Of a DNA stretch of 64,000 bases, positions 46,362-55,363 are shown piece after piece. The notes under the pieces are model-generated. The model ran no database searches. It had not been told where the DNA came from and was given only the letters and a program-made list of their open reading frames with translations. Position numbers and translations under genes: made by a program. Within the stretch, counting starts at the first letter, position 1. Every line of letters starts with the position of its first letter. This DNA is from Burkholderiales bacterium (lineage in GTDB: Bacteria; Pseudomonadota; Gammaproteobacteria; Burkholderiales; WYBJ01): NCBI GenBank assembly GCA_022841915.1, contig JALHQN010000006.1, forward strand, positions 124,001-188,000. Reading direction: 5' to 3'.

Positions 46362-47105
46362 TTGACTGATCGGCTCGCTGCGCCAAGCTGGCGTCGACTG
46401 CAGGTGTCCACCCAAGGTCGCCCGACAATCGGGAGCGCCGCAGGGTTTGCCCTTCACGTGCTGGCGCTGCTCCTCTGCCTGGCTGCAGGAAACCTGCATG
46501 CGGCGGATCCCGACCGTCGGCTGATTGCTGCAGCCGCTCGCGGCGATGCCGCCGAGGTGCGCAAGCTGTTGGTGGGTGGAGCCAATCACACGACCCGCGA
46601 TGCCGATGGCCGTACCGCGCTGGTCGCTGCCGCCTACGGCAACCACATCGAAGCCGCACACGTGTTGATGCAAGCCGGTGCCGATGTCAACGTCCGGGAT
46701 ACGGTCGGCCGCACCGCGTTCATGGTCGCTGCCGTGTACGGCCACGTCGAGATTCTGCGTCTTGCCCTGAAGCACGGCGCCGATGTGAACACCCTCAACC
46801 AATACCAAGGTACTGCCTTGATTCCGGCGTCTCACTACGGCCACGTCGAGGTGGTACGCGAACTCCTGCGAACAAAAATCAATATCGATCACGTGAATCG
46901 CTTCGGCTGGACGGCCCTGATCGAGGCCGTCATTCTCGGTGACGGCGGGACCAGGCATACCGAGATCGTGAGGCTGCTGGTGGCGCATGGCGCCAACGCA
47001 CGGATCGCCGATCCGGATGGCGTGACGCCGCTGATGCATGCGCGCCGCCGCGGGTTTTCGGAGATTGTCCGGATCCTGGAGCACGGCAACGCCGCGCAGA
47101 AGTAG
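46362..47105 (+). CDS. exported ankyrin-repeat protein
   Basis: 247 residues from a TTG at 46362, preceded by GGGAGAAG; an ATG 54 bases upstream is in frame but lacks a ribosome site. A signal peptide (AAGFALHVLALLLCLAAGNLHAAD) follows a basic N-region. The rest consists of about six ankyrin repeats with the TALxxAxxxGHxE pattern (GRTALVAAAYGNHIEAA, GRTAFMVAAVYGHVEI, GWTALIEAV, GVTPLMHARRRGFSEI). It probably acts as a periplasmic binding partner. It stands alone, before the nitrile hydratase operon. Confidence 0.87.
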   Translation: MTDRLAAPSWRRLQVSTQGRPTIGSAAGFALHVLALLLCLAAGNLHAADPDRRLIAAAARGDAAEVRKLLVGGANHTTRDADGRTALVAAAYGNHIEAAHVLMQAGADVNVRDTVGRTAFMVAAVYGHVEILRLALKHGADVNTLNQYQGTALIPASHYGHVEVVRELLRTKINIDHVNRFGWTALIEAVILGDGGTRHTEIVRLLVAHGANARIADPDGVTPLMHARRRGFSEIVRILEHGNAAQK

Positions 47106-47483
47106 CGGCCCGCCCAGCCGGGAAACGCGCCGGCGATACAAGCAGGTCACCCGTTGGGCGGCAATGCGACCAGAGCGCACCATGGGATGGCGCCTGGTCA
47201 CGGGCAGTGCACCGATCCAGTGCGTCCGGAGCATGCAGGCGGCTTCCATGACAAGAAGCCCGCAGCGGCCTTTAGCACTCGCCCCCTCTTTCCGATCGAT
47301 GGCATGGATTCTGCTGAAGGTCTCTCCATCTTGCATACCGGCTTGGATACAAGTTGTGACGATCGAAAAAGCGAACGCTGGAGCCCCTCTTGCACTGACC
47401 CGGAACGCGAGCCAGAGGCGCAACGGACAAGGATCGTCGACGGTCGTGCATGCGCACGCGCGCTCCCTGCTCGATGACGAGGG
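47106..47483. other. intergenic upstream of the nitrile hydratase operon
   Basis: 378 bases with no supportable gene. The promoter of the eight-gene operon starting at 47484 must lie here. No clear -35/-10 pair is picked out with confidence. Confidence 0.45.
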
Positions 47484-48296
47484 ATGGGTCAAGTGACGAC
47501 TGCCCATTTGCGCCAAGTGGCCGCCGGCCCCGCTGCACGAACGCACATCACGGTCCGAGGGCTGTCGAAGCGTTTCGGCGGTCAGGTGTTGTACGACAAC
47601 TTCGATCTCGATCTGCCGCGCGGCAAGGTGATCACCTTCTTCGGTCCCAACGGATGCGGCAAGTCGACGCTGATCAACATGATCTGCGGACTGATCCGGC
47701 CGGACTCGGGCGAAGTCCTGTTCGACGGCAAGACGCTGCGCGAGACGGTCGTCGGCTATGTGTTCCAGAACTATCGGGACGCGCTTTTCCCCTGGTTGCG
47801 CATTCGCGACAACATTCTGTACCCATTGCGGATCGCCCGCTGGAAGAAGGCCGATGCCGAGCGTCGCGTCGACGAGTTGGTCGCCGAGTTCGACGTGCAG
47901 TTCGACCTTCGGCGCTATCCGTGGGAACTCTCCGGTGGCCAGCAACAACTCGTGTCGATCATGCGGGCGCTTGCGCCGCGGCCCGAAGTCGTGTTTCTCG
48001 ACGAGCCGTTCTCGGCACTCGATTACGAAGCGACCCTTTCGATTCGCGACAAGCTCCAGCAGGTATTCCAGCGTGCTGCGGTGACCACGGTGGTGGTCTC
48101 GCATGACCTGGAGGAAGCGGTCTACCTTGCCGACTACGTTTACCTGCTCAGCAAGCGGCCGACGCGCATCGCCGAGGTAGTGCCCTTCGACGACCCTCGA
48201 CCGCGCACTGCGGATACCTTGTCGGAGCGTTCCTTCGTCGACACCAAGCGGCGCTGCCTCGAAGTCTTCCAGCGAGAGGTCAGGAGGCAGCCATGA
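47484..48296 (+). CDS. ABC transporter ATP-binding protein (SsuB/TauB-like)
   Basis: 270-residue ATPase. Walker A FFGPNGCGKST, signature LSGGQQQLVSIMRAL, Walker B VVFLDEPFSALD and switch VVVSHDLEEAV are all intact. It belongs to the nitrate/sulfonate/taurine importer group. First gene of the operon; its stop overlaps the permease start by 4 bases. A GTG nine bases after the ATG is an alternative start. Confidence 0.93.
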   Translation: MGQVTTAHLRQVAAGPAARTHITVRGLSKRFGGQVLYDNFDLDLPRGKVITFFGPNGCGKSTLINMICGLIRPDSGEVLFDGKTLRETVVGYVFQNYRDALFPWLRIRDNILYPLRIARWKKADAERRVDELVAEFDVQFDLRRYPWELSGGQQQLVSIMRALAPRPEVVFLDEPFSALDYEATLSIRDKLQQVFQRAAVTTVVVSHDLEEAVYLADYVYLLSKRPTRIAEVVPFDDPRPRTADTLSERSFVDTKRRCLEVFQREVRRQP

Positions 48297-49063
48297 TCGA
48301 AGAACTCGCCCGTCGTCACCGCATCAAGCTGCTTTTCATCGGGCCGCTCGGCCTGATCCTGTTGTGGTGGCTCGCCTACTCGGCGCGCTGGGTCAGCCCG
48401 AAGTTGCTGCCCGATCCCTTCAGCACCCTTTGGACCCTCGTCTCCAGCATCGCCGACGGCTCGATGTGGGTCGACTTCCAAGGCACGGCCGTGAGGACGC
48501 TCTATGCCTTCGGCATCGCGGCTGTCGCGGGCATTCCGGCCGGCATCGTGCTGGGCGCCAATCAACTGGTGTATCGCTCGATCGAGTTCCTGGTCGACTT
48601 CTTTCGCTCCACACCTGCAACGGCGATGTTTCCCCTCTTCCTGCTGATCTTCGGGATCGGGGAGTTCTCCAAGATCGCGGTCGCCGCATTTGCGGCCTGG
48701 CTGGTGATCGTCTTCAACGTGGCCTACGGCGTGATGAACGCGCGCCAGACACGCCTTCTCGCAGCGCGCGTCATGGGCGCGTCGGGCACCCAGGTGCTGC
48801 GGCACGTGATGTTCTACGAATCCTTGCCGCAGACTTTCGTCGGTTTGCGGGTGGGTGTGTCGATCGGCCTGGTCGTCATCATCGTGGCCGAGATGTTCAT
48901 CGGCTCCTCCAACGGCATGGGTCGCCGCATCATCGACGCCCAGCAGGTATTCGATCTGCAGCAGATGTATGCCTCGATTCTCGCTACGGGGATGCTCGGC
49001 TACGGGCTGAATCTGATGTTTCTCGGTGTCGAGAAGCGCTTCGTCAAATGGGCCGGTAAATGA
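48293..49063 (+). CDS. ABC transporter permease (SsuC/TauC-like)
   Basis: 256-residue inner-membrane permease with about six hydrophobic helices (LLFIGPLGLILLWWLAYSA, GIAAVAGIPAGIVLGA). The coupling loop for the ATPase is visible in ARVMGASGTQVLRHVMFYESLPQ. It is translationally coupled to the ATPase (ATGA). With the receptor at 49074 it completes an importer for a small anionic or nitrile-type compound. Confidence 0.93.
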   Translation: MIEELARRHRIKLLFIGPLGLILLWWLAYSARWVSPKLLPDPFSTLWTLVSSIADGSMWVDFQGTAVRTLYAFGIAAVAGIPAGIVLGANQLVYRSIEFLVDFFRSTPATAMFPLFLLIFGIGEFSKIAVAAFAAWLVIVFNVAYGVMNARQTRLLAARVMGASGTQVLRHVMFYESLPQTFVGLRVGVSIGLVVIIVAEMFIGSSNGMGRRIIDAQQVFDLQQMYASILATGMLGYGLNLMFLGVEKRFVKWAGK

Positions 49064-49073
49064 AGGAGTCTCT

Positions 49074-50054
49074 ATGAGAACAAGAATGCTCGCACTCGCG
49101 GCGACGCTCGCAGCGGCCATCGCGGCACCCGCTGCCGCGCAGAAGATGGAGAAGGTCACTGCGTCCTGGCTGCCGATCATGCAGACCATGGCCTACTACG
49201 TCGCACTGGAGGAGAAGCTGTTCGAAAAGGCCGGCATCGAGATCAACTCCGTGCGCTTCCAGAATCCCAACCAGATCATCGACTCACTGGTGTCCGGACA
49301 GGCGGATTTCGGTCCTCCCGGTGCGGCGGCAGGGATCGCCATGCTGGCCGAATCGCGCTATCCCGGCACGTTCAAGGTGTTCGGCCTGCAGGGCGGCGGC
49401 ATCAAGGTCAATCTCATCAACGACGGCCTGATCGTCAAAAACGACTCCACCATCCAGTCCTTCAAGGATCTCAAGGGCAAGTCGCTGGGCCATTTGCCCG
49501 GCATACAGTGGCGGACCATCTCGCGGTTCATCGTGCGGCAGAACGGACTGGACCCGGACAAGGATATTCGCCTGCAGGAGCTGGCTGTCGGGTTGCAGAT
49601 GCCCGGGGTCCTGGCCGGTTCGGTGGATGCGACACTCTCGCTCGAGCCGGTGGGTTCGATCGCCGTGGCATCGAAGGACGCGAAGCGCGCCATGACCAAT
49701 CCCGTGGCCATGTTCATCGCCGATCCCTTCTACTCGGGGGTGTCCATACTCACCACGAAGTTCATCAAGGAACGTCCGGCGGTGGCGAGGAAGATCGTCG
49801 AAGTGCTCGACGAGGCGACGCGGATGGCGATGACGGACTTCGACAAGTACAGAGCCATCCTCCCCAAGTACACGGCCATCAAGCCGGATCAGGTCGGCAT
49901 CGTGGCCAAGCCCTATCTGCGCGCGTGGAAGGATCTCAACGACACCGACCTCAAGTCGTACCAGGCGCTGGTGGATGTGTTCCAGAAGGAGGGCGTGCTC
50001 AAGGAACGCATAGACGTCCGCGACAAGATACTCAAGCCCGCGGACCTGAAGTAA
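49074..50054 (+). CDS. ABC transporter substrate-binding protein (SsuA/NMT1-like)
   Basis: 326 residues. The ATG at 49074 follows AAGGAG. The signal peptide ends AAPAAAQ. The mature part fits the SsuA/THI5-like group: VTASWLPIMQTMAYYVALEEKLFEKAGIEI, LVSGQADFGPPGAAAGIAML and FKDLKGKSLGHLPG. Its stop shares a base with the start of the hydratase subunit gene (TAATG), tying import directly to hydration. Confidence 0.9.
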   Translation: MRTRMLALAATLAAAIAAPAAAQKMEKVTASWLPIMQTMAYYVALEEKLFEKAGIEINSVRFQNPNQIIDSLVSGQADFGPPGAAAGIAMLAESRYPGTFKVFGLQGGGIKVNLINDGLIVKNDSTIQSFKDLKGKSLGHLPGIQWRTISRFIVRQNGLDPDKDIRLQELAVGLQMPGVLAGSVDATLSLEPVGSIAVASKDAKRAMTNPVAMFIADPFYSGVSILTTKFIKERPAVARKIVEVLDEATRMAMTDFDKYRAILPKYTAIKPDQVGIVAKPYLRAWKDLNDTDLKSYQALVDVFQKEGVLKERIDVRDKILKPADLK

Positions 50055-50368
50055 TGGCTCAGCGCGGTTATCACGACATCGGTGGTGCGCCCGCCGGGCG
50101 CTTCCTGCCCACGGACGAACCCTGGCATTTCTGGGAGAAGCAGTCCGAGGCGATACGCAATCTGCTCGGCGAAGGCGCCCGGCGCATGGCTTCACTCGAC
50201 GAGATTCGTCGCGGCTTCGAGACCATGGGCGAGGATTTGTACGGACAGCTGACCTTCTACGAGCGGCGGCTGGAAGCGCTTGTGCGCATCCTGGAAGAGA
50301 AAGGCATCGTCTCGCGCGCCGACCTGGAGGCGAGAGTCGTCGCCATGCGGGAACGGGAGTCAGGCTGA
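50054..50368 (+). CDS. nitrile hydratase beta N-terminal-like subunit (ScnB-like)
   Basis: 104 residues resembling the N-terminal half of nitrile hydratase beta or the accessory activator family: YHDIGG, PWHFWEKQSEAIRNLL, then LTFYERRLEALVRILEEKGIVSRADLEARV. It starts at the stop of the transporter gene and its own stop overlaps the next start (TGATG). A separate N-terminal beta piece is characteristic of three-subunit enzymes such as thiocyanate hydrolase or toyocamycin nitrile hydratase. Confidence 0.8.
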   Translation: MAQRGYHDIGGAPAGRFLPTDEPWHFWEKQSEAIRNLLGEGARRMASLDEIRRGFETMGEDLYGQLTFYERRLEALVRILEEKGIVSRADLEARVVAMRERESG

Positions 50369-50682
50369 TGCCCGTTCCGCGCTTTACTGTCGGGACGGCC
50401 GTGCAAGTCCTCGACCTGCCGATCGAAGGCCATATTCGCATACCCGCATACGCGCGCGGCAAGATCGGGGTGATCGAGCGCTGTTGTGGTCCTTATCTGA
50501 ACCCAGAGGATCTGGCCTACGGCCGAACCGGAGGCCCTGCTGTGCACCTGTATCAGGTGGAGTTCTCTCAGCACGACCTATGGCCCGAGTACATCGGGGA
50601 CGCCGAGGATCGCTTGTTTCTGGAGATCTACGAGCACTGGCTCACGCCGGCTCGGCCACCGAGCTGGAGGCAGGCATCATGA
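50368..50682 (+). CDS. nitrile hydratase beta C-terminal-like subunit (ScnA-like)
   Basis: 104 residues matching the SH3-like C-terminal domain of nitrile hydratase beta: FTVGTAVQVLDLPIEGHIRIPAYARGKIGVIERCCG, then VHLYQVEFSQHDLWPEY and DRLFLEIYEHWL. The Arg of IRIPAYARGK corresponds to the beta arginine that contacts the metal-site cysteines. It overlaps the alpha-type gene by 4 bases. Confidence 0.87.
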   Translation: MPVPRFTVGTAVQVLDLPIEGHIRIPAYARGKIGVIERCCGPYLNPEDLAYGRTGGPAVHLYQVEFSQHDLWPEYIGDAEDRLFLEIYEHWLTPARPPSWRQAS

Positions 50683-51317
50683 GCGCGGAACGCGGAGCCG
50701 GCGCTTATCTCGGCACGAAGGTGCTGCTCGACCGGGAAGAAGGCGGCCCTGCGGGCTATTACGCTTTGCTGAGCGACGCCCTGCGCGACGAACTAATCGG
50801 CCTAGGGCTCATCACCGCCGCTCAGGTGCGCCGTGAAGTCGAGCGCCTGGAGGCGCCGGGCATCCACCTGGGCGCGCGCATCGTCGCCCGGGCCTGGATG
50901 GATCCCGAGTACAAGGCGTTGCTGCTGGAGAACGGATCCGAGGCGGCGGAGCGGCTCGGCATCAAGGTCGGCGAGGCTCAGCTCGTCGTCGTCGAGAACA
51001 CACCGCGCGTGCACAACCTCATCACCTGCACATTGTGTTCATGCTATCCGCGATCGATTCTCGGCCAACCCCCGGCCTGGTACCGCAACAAGGTCTATCG
51101 CGCCCGCTCGGTCAGCGAGCCGCGCAAGGTGCTGGAGGAGTTCGGCACCCACCTGCCTGCGGATATCGTCATTCACGTGCGGGACAGCAACGCGGACATG
51201 CGCTGGATGGTGCTCCCCCGACGTCCCGACGGCACATCGGACTGGAGCGAGGAACGGCTGCAGGGGCTGGTGACGCGGGACAGTCTGATCGGCATCGCGG
51301 AAGCTCTCCAGCCATGA
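50679..51317 (+). CDS. cobalt-type nitrile hydratase alpha / thiocyanate hydrolase gamma-like subunit
   Basis: 212-residue catalytic subunit. The metal site is [27 protein letters not shown], with Cys117, Cys120 and Cys122; threonine after the first Cys is the cobalt type, serine the iron type. [12 protein letters not shown] before it and [15 protein letters not shown] after it are family standard. With the two split beta genes the order is N-beta, C-beta, alpha, the same as I recall for thiocyanate hydrolase scnBAC. It hydrates a nitrile to an amide, or hydrolyses thiocyanate; sequence alone does not decide. Confidence 0.9.
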   Translation: MSAERGAGAYLGTKVLLDREEGGPAGYYALLSDALRDELIGLGLITAAQVRREVERLEAPGIHLGARIVARAWMDPEYKALLLENGSEAAERLGIKVGEAQLVVVENTPRVHNLITCTLCSCYPRSILGQPPAWYRNKVYRARSVSEPRKVLEEFGTHLPADIVIHVRDSNADMRWMVLPRRPDGTSDWSEERLQGLVTRDSLIGIAEALQP

Positions 51318-51330
51318 ACAGGAGCAGGTC

Positions 51331-52032
51331 ATGAGCGGCATCAAGGTTGCAGCCGAACCCTACGTCTGGCCCTACGACGGCGAAGTGCCCGCCTCGCGCG
51401 TCGCCTTCATCGTCATCGACATGCAAGTCGATTTCTGCGGTCCGGGCGGCTATGTCGATGCGATGGGCTACGACATCAGCCTGACCCGAGCGGCGATCGC
51501 TCCGATACGCGCCGTGCTCGACGTGGCGCGCAAGGTACCCGGCATGACCGTCATGCACACCCGCGAAGGCCACCGTCCCGAACTGGTCGACCTGCCGGCC
51601 AACAAGCGCTGGCGCAGCACCAAGGTATGTCCCGGGATCGGCGAGCCGGGGCCCGCCGGGCGCATCCTGGTGCGAGGTGAACGCGGCTGGGACATCATCC
51701 CGGAACTGGCCCCGGCGCCGGGCGAGATCGTCATCGACAAGCCCGGCAAGGGCAGTTTCTACGCGACCGATCTGGAGCATGTGCTGCGCACCGTCGGCAT
51801 CACTCACCTGATCCTCGCCGGCATCACCACCGATGTCTGCGTCCATACCACGATGCGCGAAGCGAACGATCGCGGCTTCGAATGCCTGATGCTGACCGAC
51901 GCCACCGGCGCCACCGATTACCAGAACCATCTCGCGGCGATTTCGATGATCGGCATGCAAGGCGGAGTGTTCGGCGCCACCAGCGACTCGACCCGCCTGG
52001 TACAGGCGCTACAGCCGCTGGCTCGCGATTGA
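51331..52032 (+). CDS. isochorismatase-fold cysteine hydrolase (amidohydrolase)
   Basis: 233 residues. The Asp-Lys-Cys triad is visible: [37 protein letters not shown] and [17 protein letters not shown]. The N-terminal part recalls biuret hydrolase and ureidoacrylate amidohydrolase (RutB). It follows the hydratase genes by 13 bases and so probably hydrolyses the amide they make, releasing ammonia. Cytosolic. Confidence 0.88.
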   Translation: MSGIKVAAEPYVWPYDGEVPASRVAFIVIDMQVDFCGPGGYVDAMGYDISLTRAAIAPIRAVLDVARKVPGMTVMHTREGHRPELVDLPANKRWRSTKVCPGIGEPGPAGRILVRGERGWDIIPELAPAPGEIVIDKPGKGSFYATDLEHVLRTVGITHLILAGITTDVCVHTTMREANDRGFECLMLTDATGATDYQNHLAAISMIGMQGGVFGATSDSTRLVQALQPLARD

Positions 52033-52065
52033 CCCATCTGTGGTTCCGCTACCGACGAGCCTCTC

Positions 52066-53082
52066 ATGAGCGCCGAACGCATCCCGGTCACCATCCTCAC
52101 CGGCTTTCTGGGCAGCGGCAAGACCACCTTGCTCAACCGCATCCTGCAGCAGGCGCACGGTCAGCGCATCGCGGTGATCGAGAACGAGTATGGCGCCGAG
52201 GGCATCGATAACGAGCTGCTGGTGCAGGATCGCGACGAGCAGATCGTGACGATGAACAACGGCTGCATCTGCTGCACGGTGCGCGGAGACCTCATCCGCA
52301 TACTCGGAGAACTGGCCGGGCAGCGCAGTTCGGGGCTTATCGATTTCGATCGCGTCATCATCGAAACCACGGGCCTCGCCGACCCCGCACCGGTGGCCCA
52401 GACGTTCTTCGTCGACGACGCCGTGCTGCGCCACTATCTGCTCGATGCCGTCGTGACCGTGGTCGATGCCGTCCACGCCGGCACGCAACTGGTCGAACAC
52501 CACGAAGCGCAGGAGCAAGTGGGCTTCGCCGATCGGATTCTGATCTCGAAAACCGATCTGGTCAGCGCCCCGCAGATCGAGCGCTTGTCAGCGCAACTGC
52601 ACCGGCTCAATCCCCGAGCGCCGGTGGCAAACGTGAACTTCGGACAGTGCGACATCGCGCAACTGCTCGACGTGCATGGCTTCAACCTCGACGACATCCT
52701 GCAGATCGAGCCGGGTTTTCTGAGCGAAGACGCCCATGAGCACGACGAGGCGATCGGCTCGTTCGTCTTCAGGTCCGCGCAGGCCTTCCGCATGGACCTG
52801 CTGGAAAGCTTCCTGGCCGACATGGTCGAACGCCACGGGCGCGACATGCTGCGCTACAAGGGCATCCTGAACGTCGTCGGCCAGACTCGAAGGATCGTGT
52901 TCCAGGGCGTCCACATGCTCAGCTCGAGCGACTTCGGCCGGCCCTGGCTGGATGGCGAAGCACGGGAAAGCGTGCTGGTGTTCATCGGCCGGCGCCTGCC
53001 GCGCGAGGCCTTCGAAGCCGGGCTCGAAGCCTGTTTGGCGAGTCACCGGCAAGATGAGCCTGCCCCGAGCCACGCTGCATGA
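52066..53082 (+). CDS. CobW/COG0523 GTPase, probable cobalt chaperone for the hydratase
   Basis: 338 residues. Walker A TGFLGSGKTTLLNRIL, the metal-binding MNNGCICCTVRGDL (C-x-C-C), ETTGLADPAPV and the GTPase specificity ISKTDLV are present, followed by a CobW C-terminal domain (MLRYKGILNV). COG0523 proteins beside nitrile hydratase genes deliver metal to the enzyme; the adjacent cobalt-type alpha subunit makes that role likely here. Last gene of the operon. Confidence 0.92.
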   Translation: MSAERIPVTILTGFLGSGKTTLLNRILQQAHGQRIAVIENEYGAEGIDNELLVQDRDEQIVTMNNGCICCTVRGDLIRILGELAGQRSSGLIDFDRVIIETTGLADPAPVAQTFFVDDAVLRHYLLDAVVTVVDAVHAGTQLVEHHEAQEQVGFADRILISKTDLVSAPQIERLSAQLHRLNPRAPVANVNFGQCDIAQLLDVHGFNLDDILQIEPGFLSEDAHEHDEAIGSFVFRSAQAFRMDLLESFLADMVERHGRDMLRYKGILNVVGQTRRIVFQGVHMLSSSDFGRPWLDGEARESVLVFIGRRLPREAFEAGLEACLASHRQDEPAPSHAA

Positions 53083-53219
53083 TCCCGCTGGCAGCGACGA
53101 GGCACGCGGTCGCGCGCATTCCGACGATCACGGCCCCTCGATTGCAGCACCCTGACGAACCGCACTCGCCGCGTGTCCGTCGCAGGCGCGGCTCGTGCAG
53201 ACACCGCGCCGGTCCGAGC

Positions 53220-53987
53220 TCACTCCCACAAGCGCTCGGGCAGAGGCAGCCCGGCGAGATCGGCGGCCGTGAGCGGACCGTCGATCGGGATGCCCAGACG
53301 CTCGAGGACCGCCATCAGATGACGACAGTGCTGGGCGGAGTGCCAGGTGCAGCGTTCGAACACTCGATGCGCGACGGTATCGCCGTAATAGGTCTTCAGC
53401 ACGCGGGACAGCGAGCGGTCTTCCAGGCCTTGCCACCACGCCTCGTAGCGCTTCCACACCGAGGCGCCGTATTGCGCGATGTCGGGCCCCGTCATGCCTT
53501 GCGGCGGCTCGTTGTCGGCGATCTTTTGCGAGTACTCGGCACCCTCCCAGGTCTCCAGGAACGCCTCGCCGATGCGAAAGATGTGATAGCACAGCGTCCG
53601 GATGACGCGCTCCCGGTTCTCGATCACTCGCTCTTGCATGCACTCCGCGGGCAGTTGACGCACGTAGCGCTGCGCCGCCGCGAAGATCATCTCGTATTTC
53701 TTGTAGAGCTGTTCCGGCGAGAGCTGCTGGTTCCCATCCATGGTGACGCCGGCCAGCTTGGCGAACGGCTCCAGCATCTGCCCCATCGCGTACTGGTCGC
53801 CCTTGGCGAGCACGGGCACTCTGCGCAAGCCATACTTGTTCTGCAACAGCTCGCGGCCACCGGCGTCGTTCAGCACATCGATGACCACCATGTCCACGCC
53901 GTTTTTCGAAAGAAACTCTTTCGTTCGAAGGCAGCTGCTTCAGCCAGGCTGAGTGAAGTAGAGAAACTGCTCGGGTGCGTATTGCAT
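53220..53987 (-). CDS. glutaredoxin-DinB selenoprotein candidate (in-frame TGA read as Sec16)
   Basis: The ATG at 53987 has a textbook AAGGAG eight bases upstream. The frame reads QYAPEQFLYFTQPG, then TGA at 53940-53942, then SSCLRTKEFLSKNG, and stays open to 53220. Read through, it gives 255 residues. Residues 1-80 form a glutaredoxin-like domain whose C-x-x-C becomes U-S-S-C (Sec16, Cys19), with a cis-Pro stretch RRVPVLAKG. From about residue 95 a DinB-like four-helix domain follows (VIRTLCYHIFRIGEAFLE, CTWHSAQHCRHLMAVLERLG). Without readthrough no ribosome site serves the downstream part. It is convergent with cobW and divergent from asparaginase. Confidence 0.8.
53907..53923 (-). promoter_or_regulatory. 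candidate bacterial SECIS hairpin for the glutaredoxin-DinB gene
   Basis: On the minus strand, CGAAAGA-GTT-TCTTTCG forms a perfect 7-bp stem with a three-base loop. Twenty-three bases separate the UGA from the loop and the loop starts with G. This fits the bacterial SECIS pattern as I recall it (loop about 16-37 bases after UGA, G in the first two loop positions). Confidence 0.6.
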
Positions 53988-54265
53988 GCGCTCTCTCCTT
54001 GGGTCGGCATTGTCGATCGGCCGCGGCCGATGACGAAGTCTAGCCCGAAATCGAGCTCGGGTAGGAACTTCCGGCACTGCGCCGGGAAATTCGCGCCGTG
54101 CGCCATCCCCTGCCCCGTTGCGGCCGACGGCCAGGAAGCGCGCCGTGCGGTCGCGGCCGCGACGACGACCGACATCGCCGGCGTCCGCCTCCGATCGACG
54201 CGCGCACTCTGGCAATCCGTGCGCCGGCAAGCGATCATTGAGCAACATCATCCATGAGGAACCCC

Positions 54266-55258
54266 ATGAAGAAGCCAGTCGTATGCGTCGTCGGTACCGG
54301 CGGCACCATCGCATCGAAGTACGATGCCACCCTGGGTGGACATGTCTCGGCGGCCTCCGCCAGCGATCTGGTCGCGGCCATTCCGGAATTGAGCGAGGTC
54401 GCGCAAGTGCGCATCGTCGAGCATTCCAACATCAATAGCGCGCTGATGGATACGCAGACGGCGTTCGGGCTCCGAGACACGCTGCGCCGCGTGTTGAAGG
54501 ACGACGATGTCGCTGGCGTAGTCGTGACCCACGGCACCGCCACCCTGGAAGAGACCGCCTACCTGATGGATCTCACCGTGGGCGGGGACAAGCCGATCGT
54601 GGTGACGGGGGCACAGCGCAATTCGGACGAGAAGGATCCGGACGGTCCGCGCAACGTGCTGTGCGCGGTGCGCATCGCCGCCGACCCGCAAGCCCGAGGG
54701 CGCGGCGTGATGGTCGCCCTAGGCAGTGAAATTCATTCGGCTGTCGACGCGACCAAGGTCAATCCCGAACGGCTCACGTGTTTCGGTGCCCGCGACGTGG
54801 GGCCGATGGGCATCGTCACCAGCCAGGGCGTCACCTTCTTCTCGATGCCGCAGCGGCGCCTGCATCTCGAGGTCAGCCAGATCCGCCCCGATGTGCACAT
54901 CATCAAGATGGTGCAAGGCTCGAGCGACTTGCTCTTTCGCGCCTGCGTCGATGCCAAGGTCGATGGCATCGTGGTCGAGGCCACCGGTGGCGGCAACGTC
55001 AACCTGCCCTTCTACGAAGGTGTCTGCATGGCCATCGATGCCGGCATCCCGGTCATCGCCGGAACGCGGCTACCTTCGGGCGCACCCCATCCCGGCAAGG
55101 GATATCTCGGTTCCTGGCAGAGCTTGATCCGCAAGGGCGCGATCTCGTCGGGCTTCCTGAGCGGCATCAAGGCGCGCACCCTGCTGATGGTCGCGCTCGG
55201 ACACACGAGCGACCCCACGCGTCTGCGGGAGATCTTCGCCCAAGCCGGAGGCTGCTGA
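54266..55258 (+). CDS. L-asparaginase (type II-like, no signal peptide)
   Basis: 330 residues. Both catalytic threonine motifs are present: VVGTGGTIASKYD near the start and VVVTHGTATLEETAYLMDLT, with the downstream TGAQRNSDEKDPDGPRN. The start at 54266 follows AGGA; an ATG 12 bases upstream is also in frame. The lack of a signal peptide places it in the cytosol. It hydrolyses asparagine or a related amide to acid and ammonia, which fits the amide theme of the neighbouring hydratase operon. Confidence 0.92.
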   Translation: MKKPVVCVVGTGGTIASKYDATLGGHVSAASASDLVAAIPELSEVAQVRIVEHSNINSALMDTQTAFGLRDTLRRVLKDDDVAGVVVTHGTATLEETAYLMDLTVGGDKPIVVTGAQRNSDEKDPDGPRNVLCAVRIAADPQARGRGVMVALGSEIHSAVDATKVNPERLTCFGARDVGPMGIVTSQGVTFFSMPQRRLHLEVSQIRPDVHIIKMVQGSSDLLFRACVDAKVDGIVVEATGGGNVNLPFYEGVCMAIDAGIPVIAGTRLPSGAPHPGKGYLGSWQSLIRKGAISSGFLSGIKARTLLMVALGHTSDPTRLREIFAQAGGC

Positions 55259-55363
55259 GAAGGCAAGGCATCGGCGCGGGTCCGGACGGGGTTGTCGGGG
55301 AGCGGCCACAGGGCGCAACGAAGAGGCTGCTCCTGCCTGCCCATCGGGACCGGAAGAGACTTC

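Noticed and set aside
46105-46659. 184-codon minus-strand frame before the ankyrin gene
   Set aside because: It overlaps the real ankyrin gene on the opposite strand and translates to basic low-complexity sequence.
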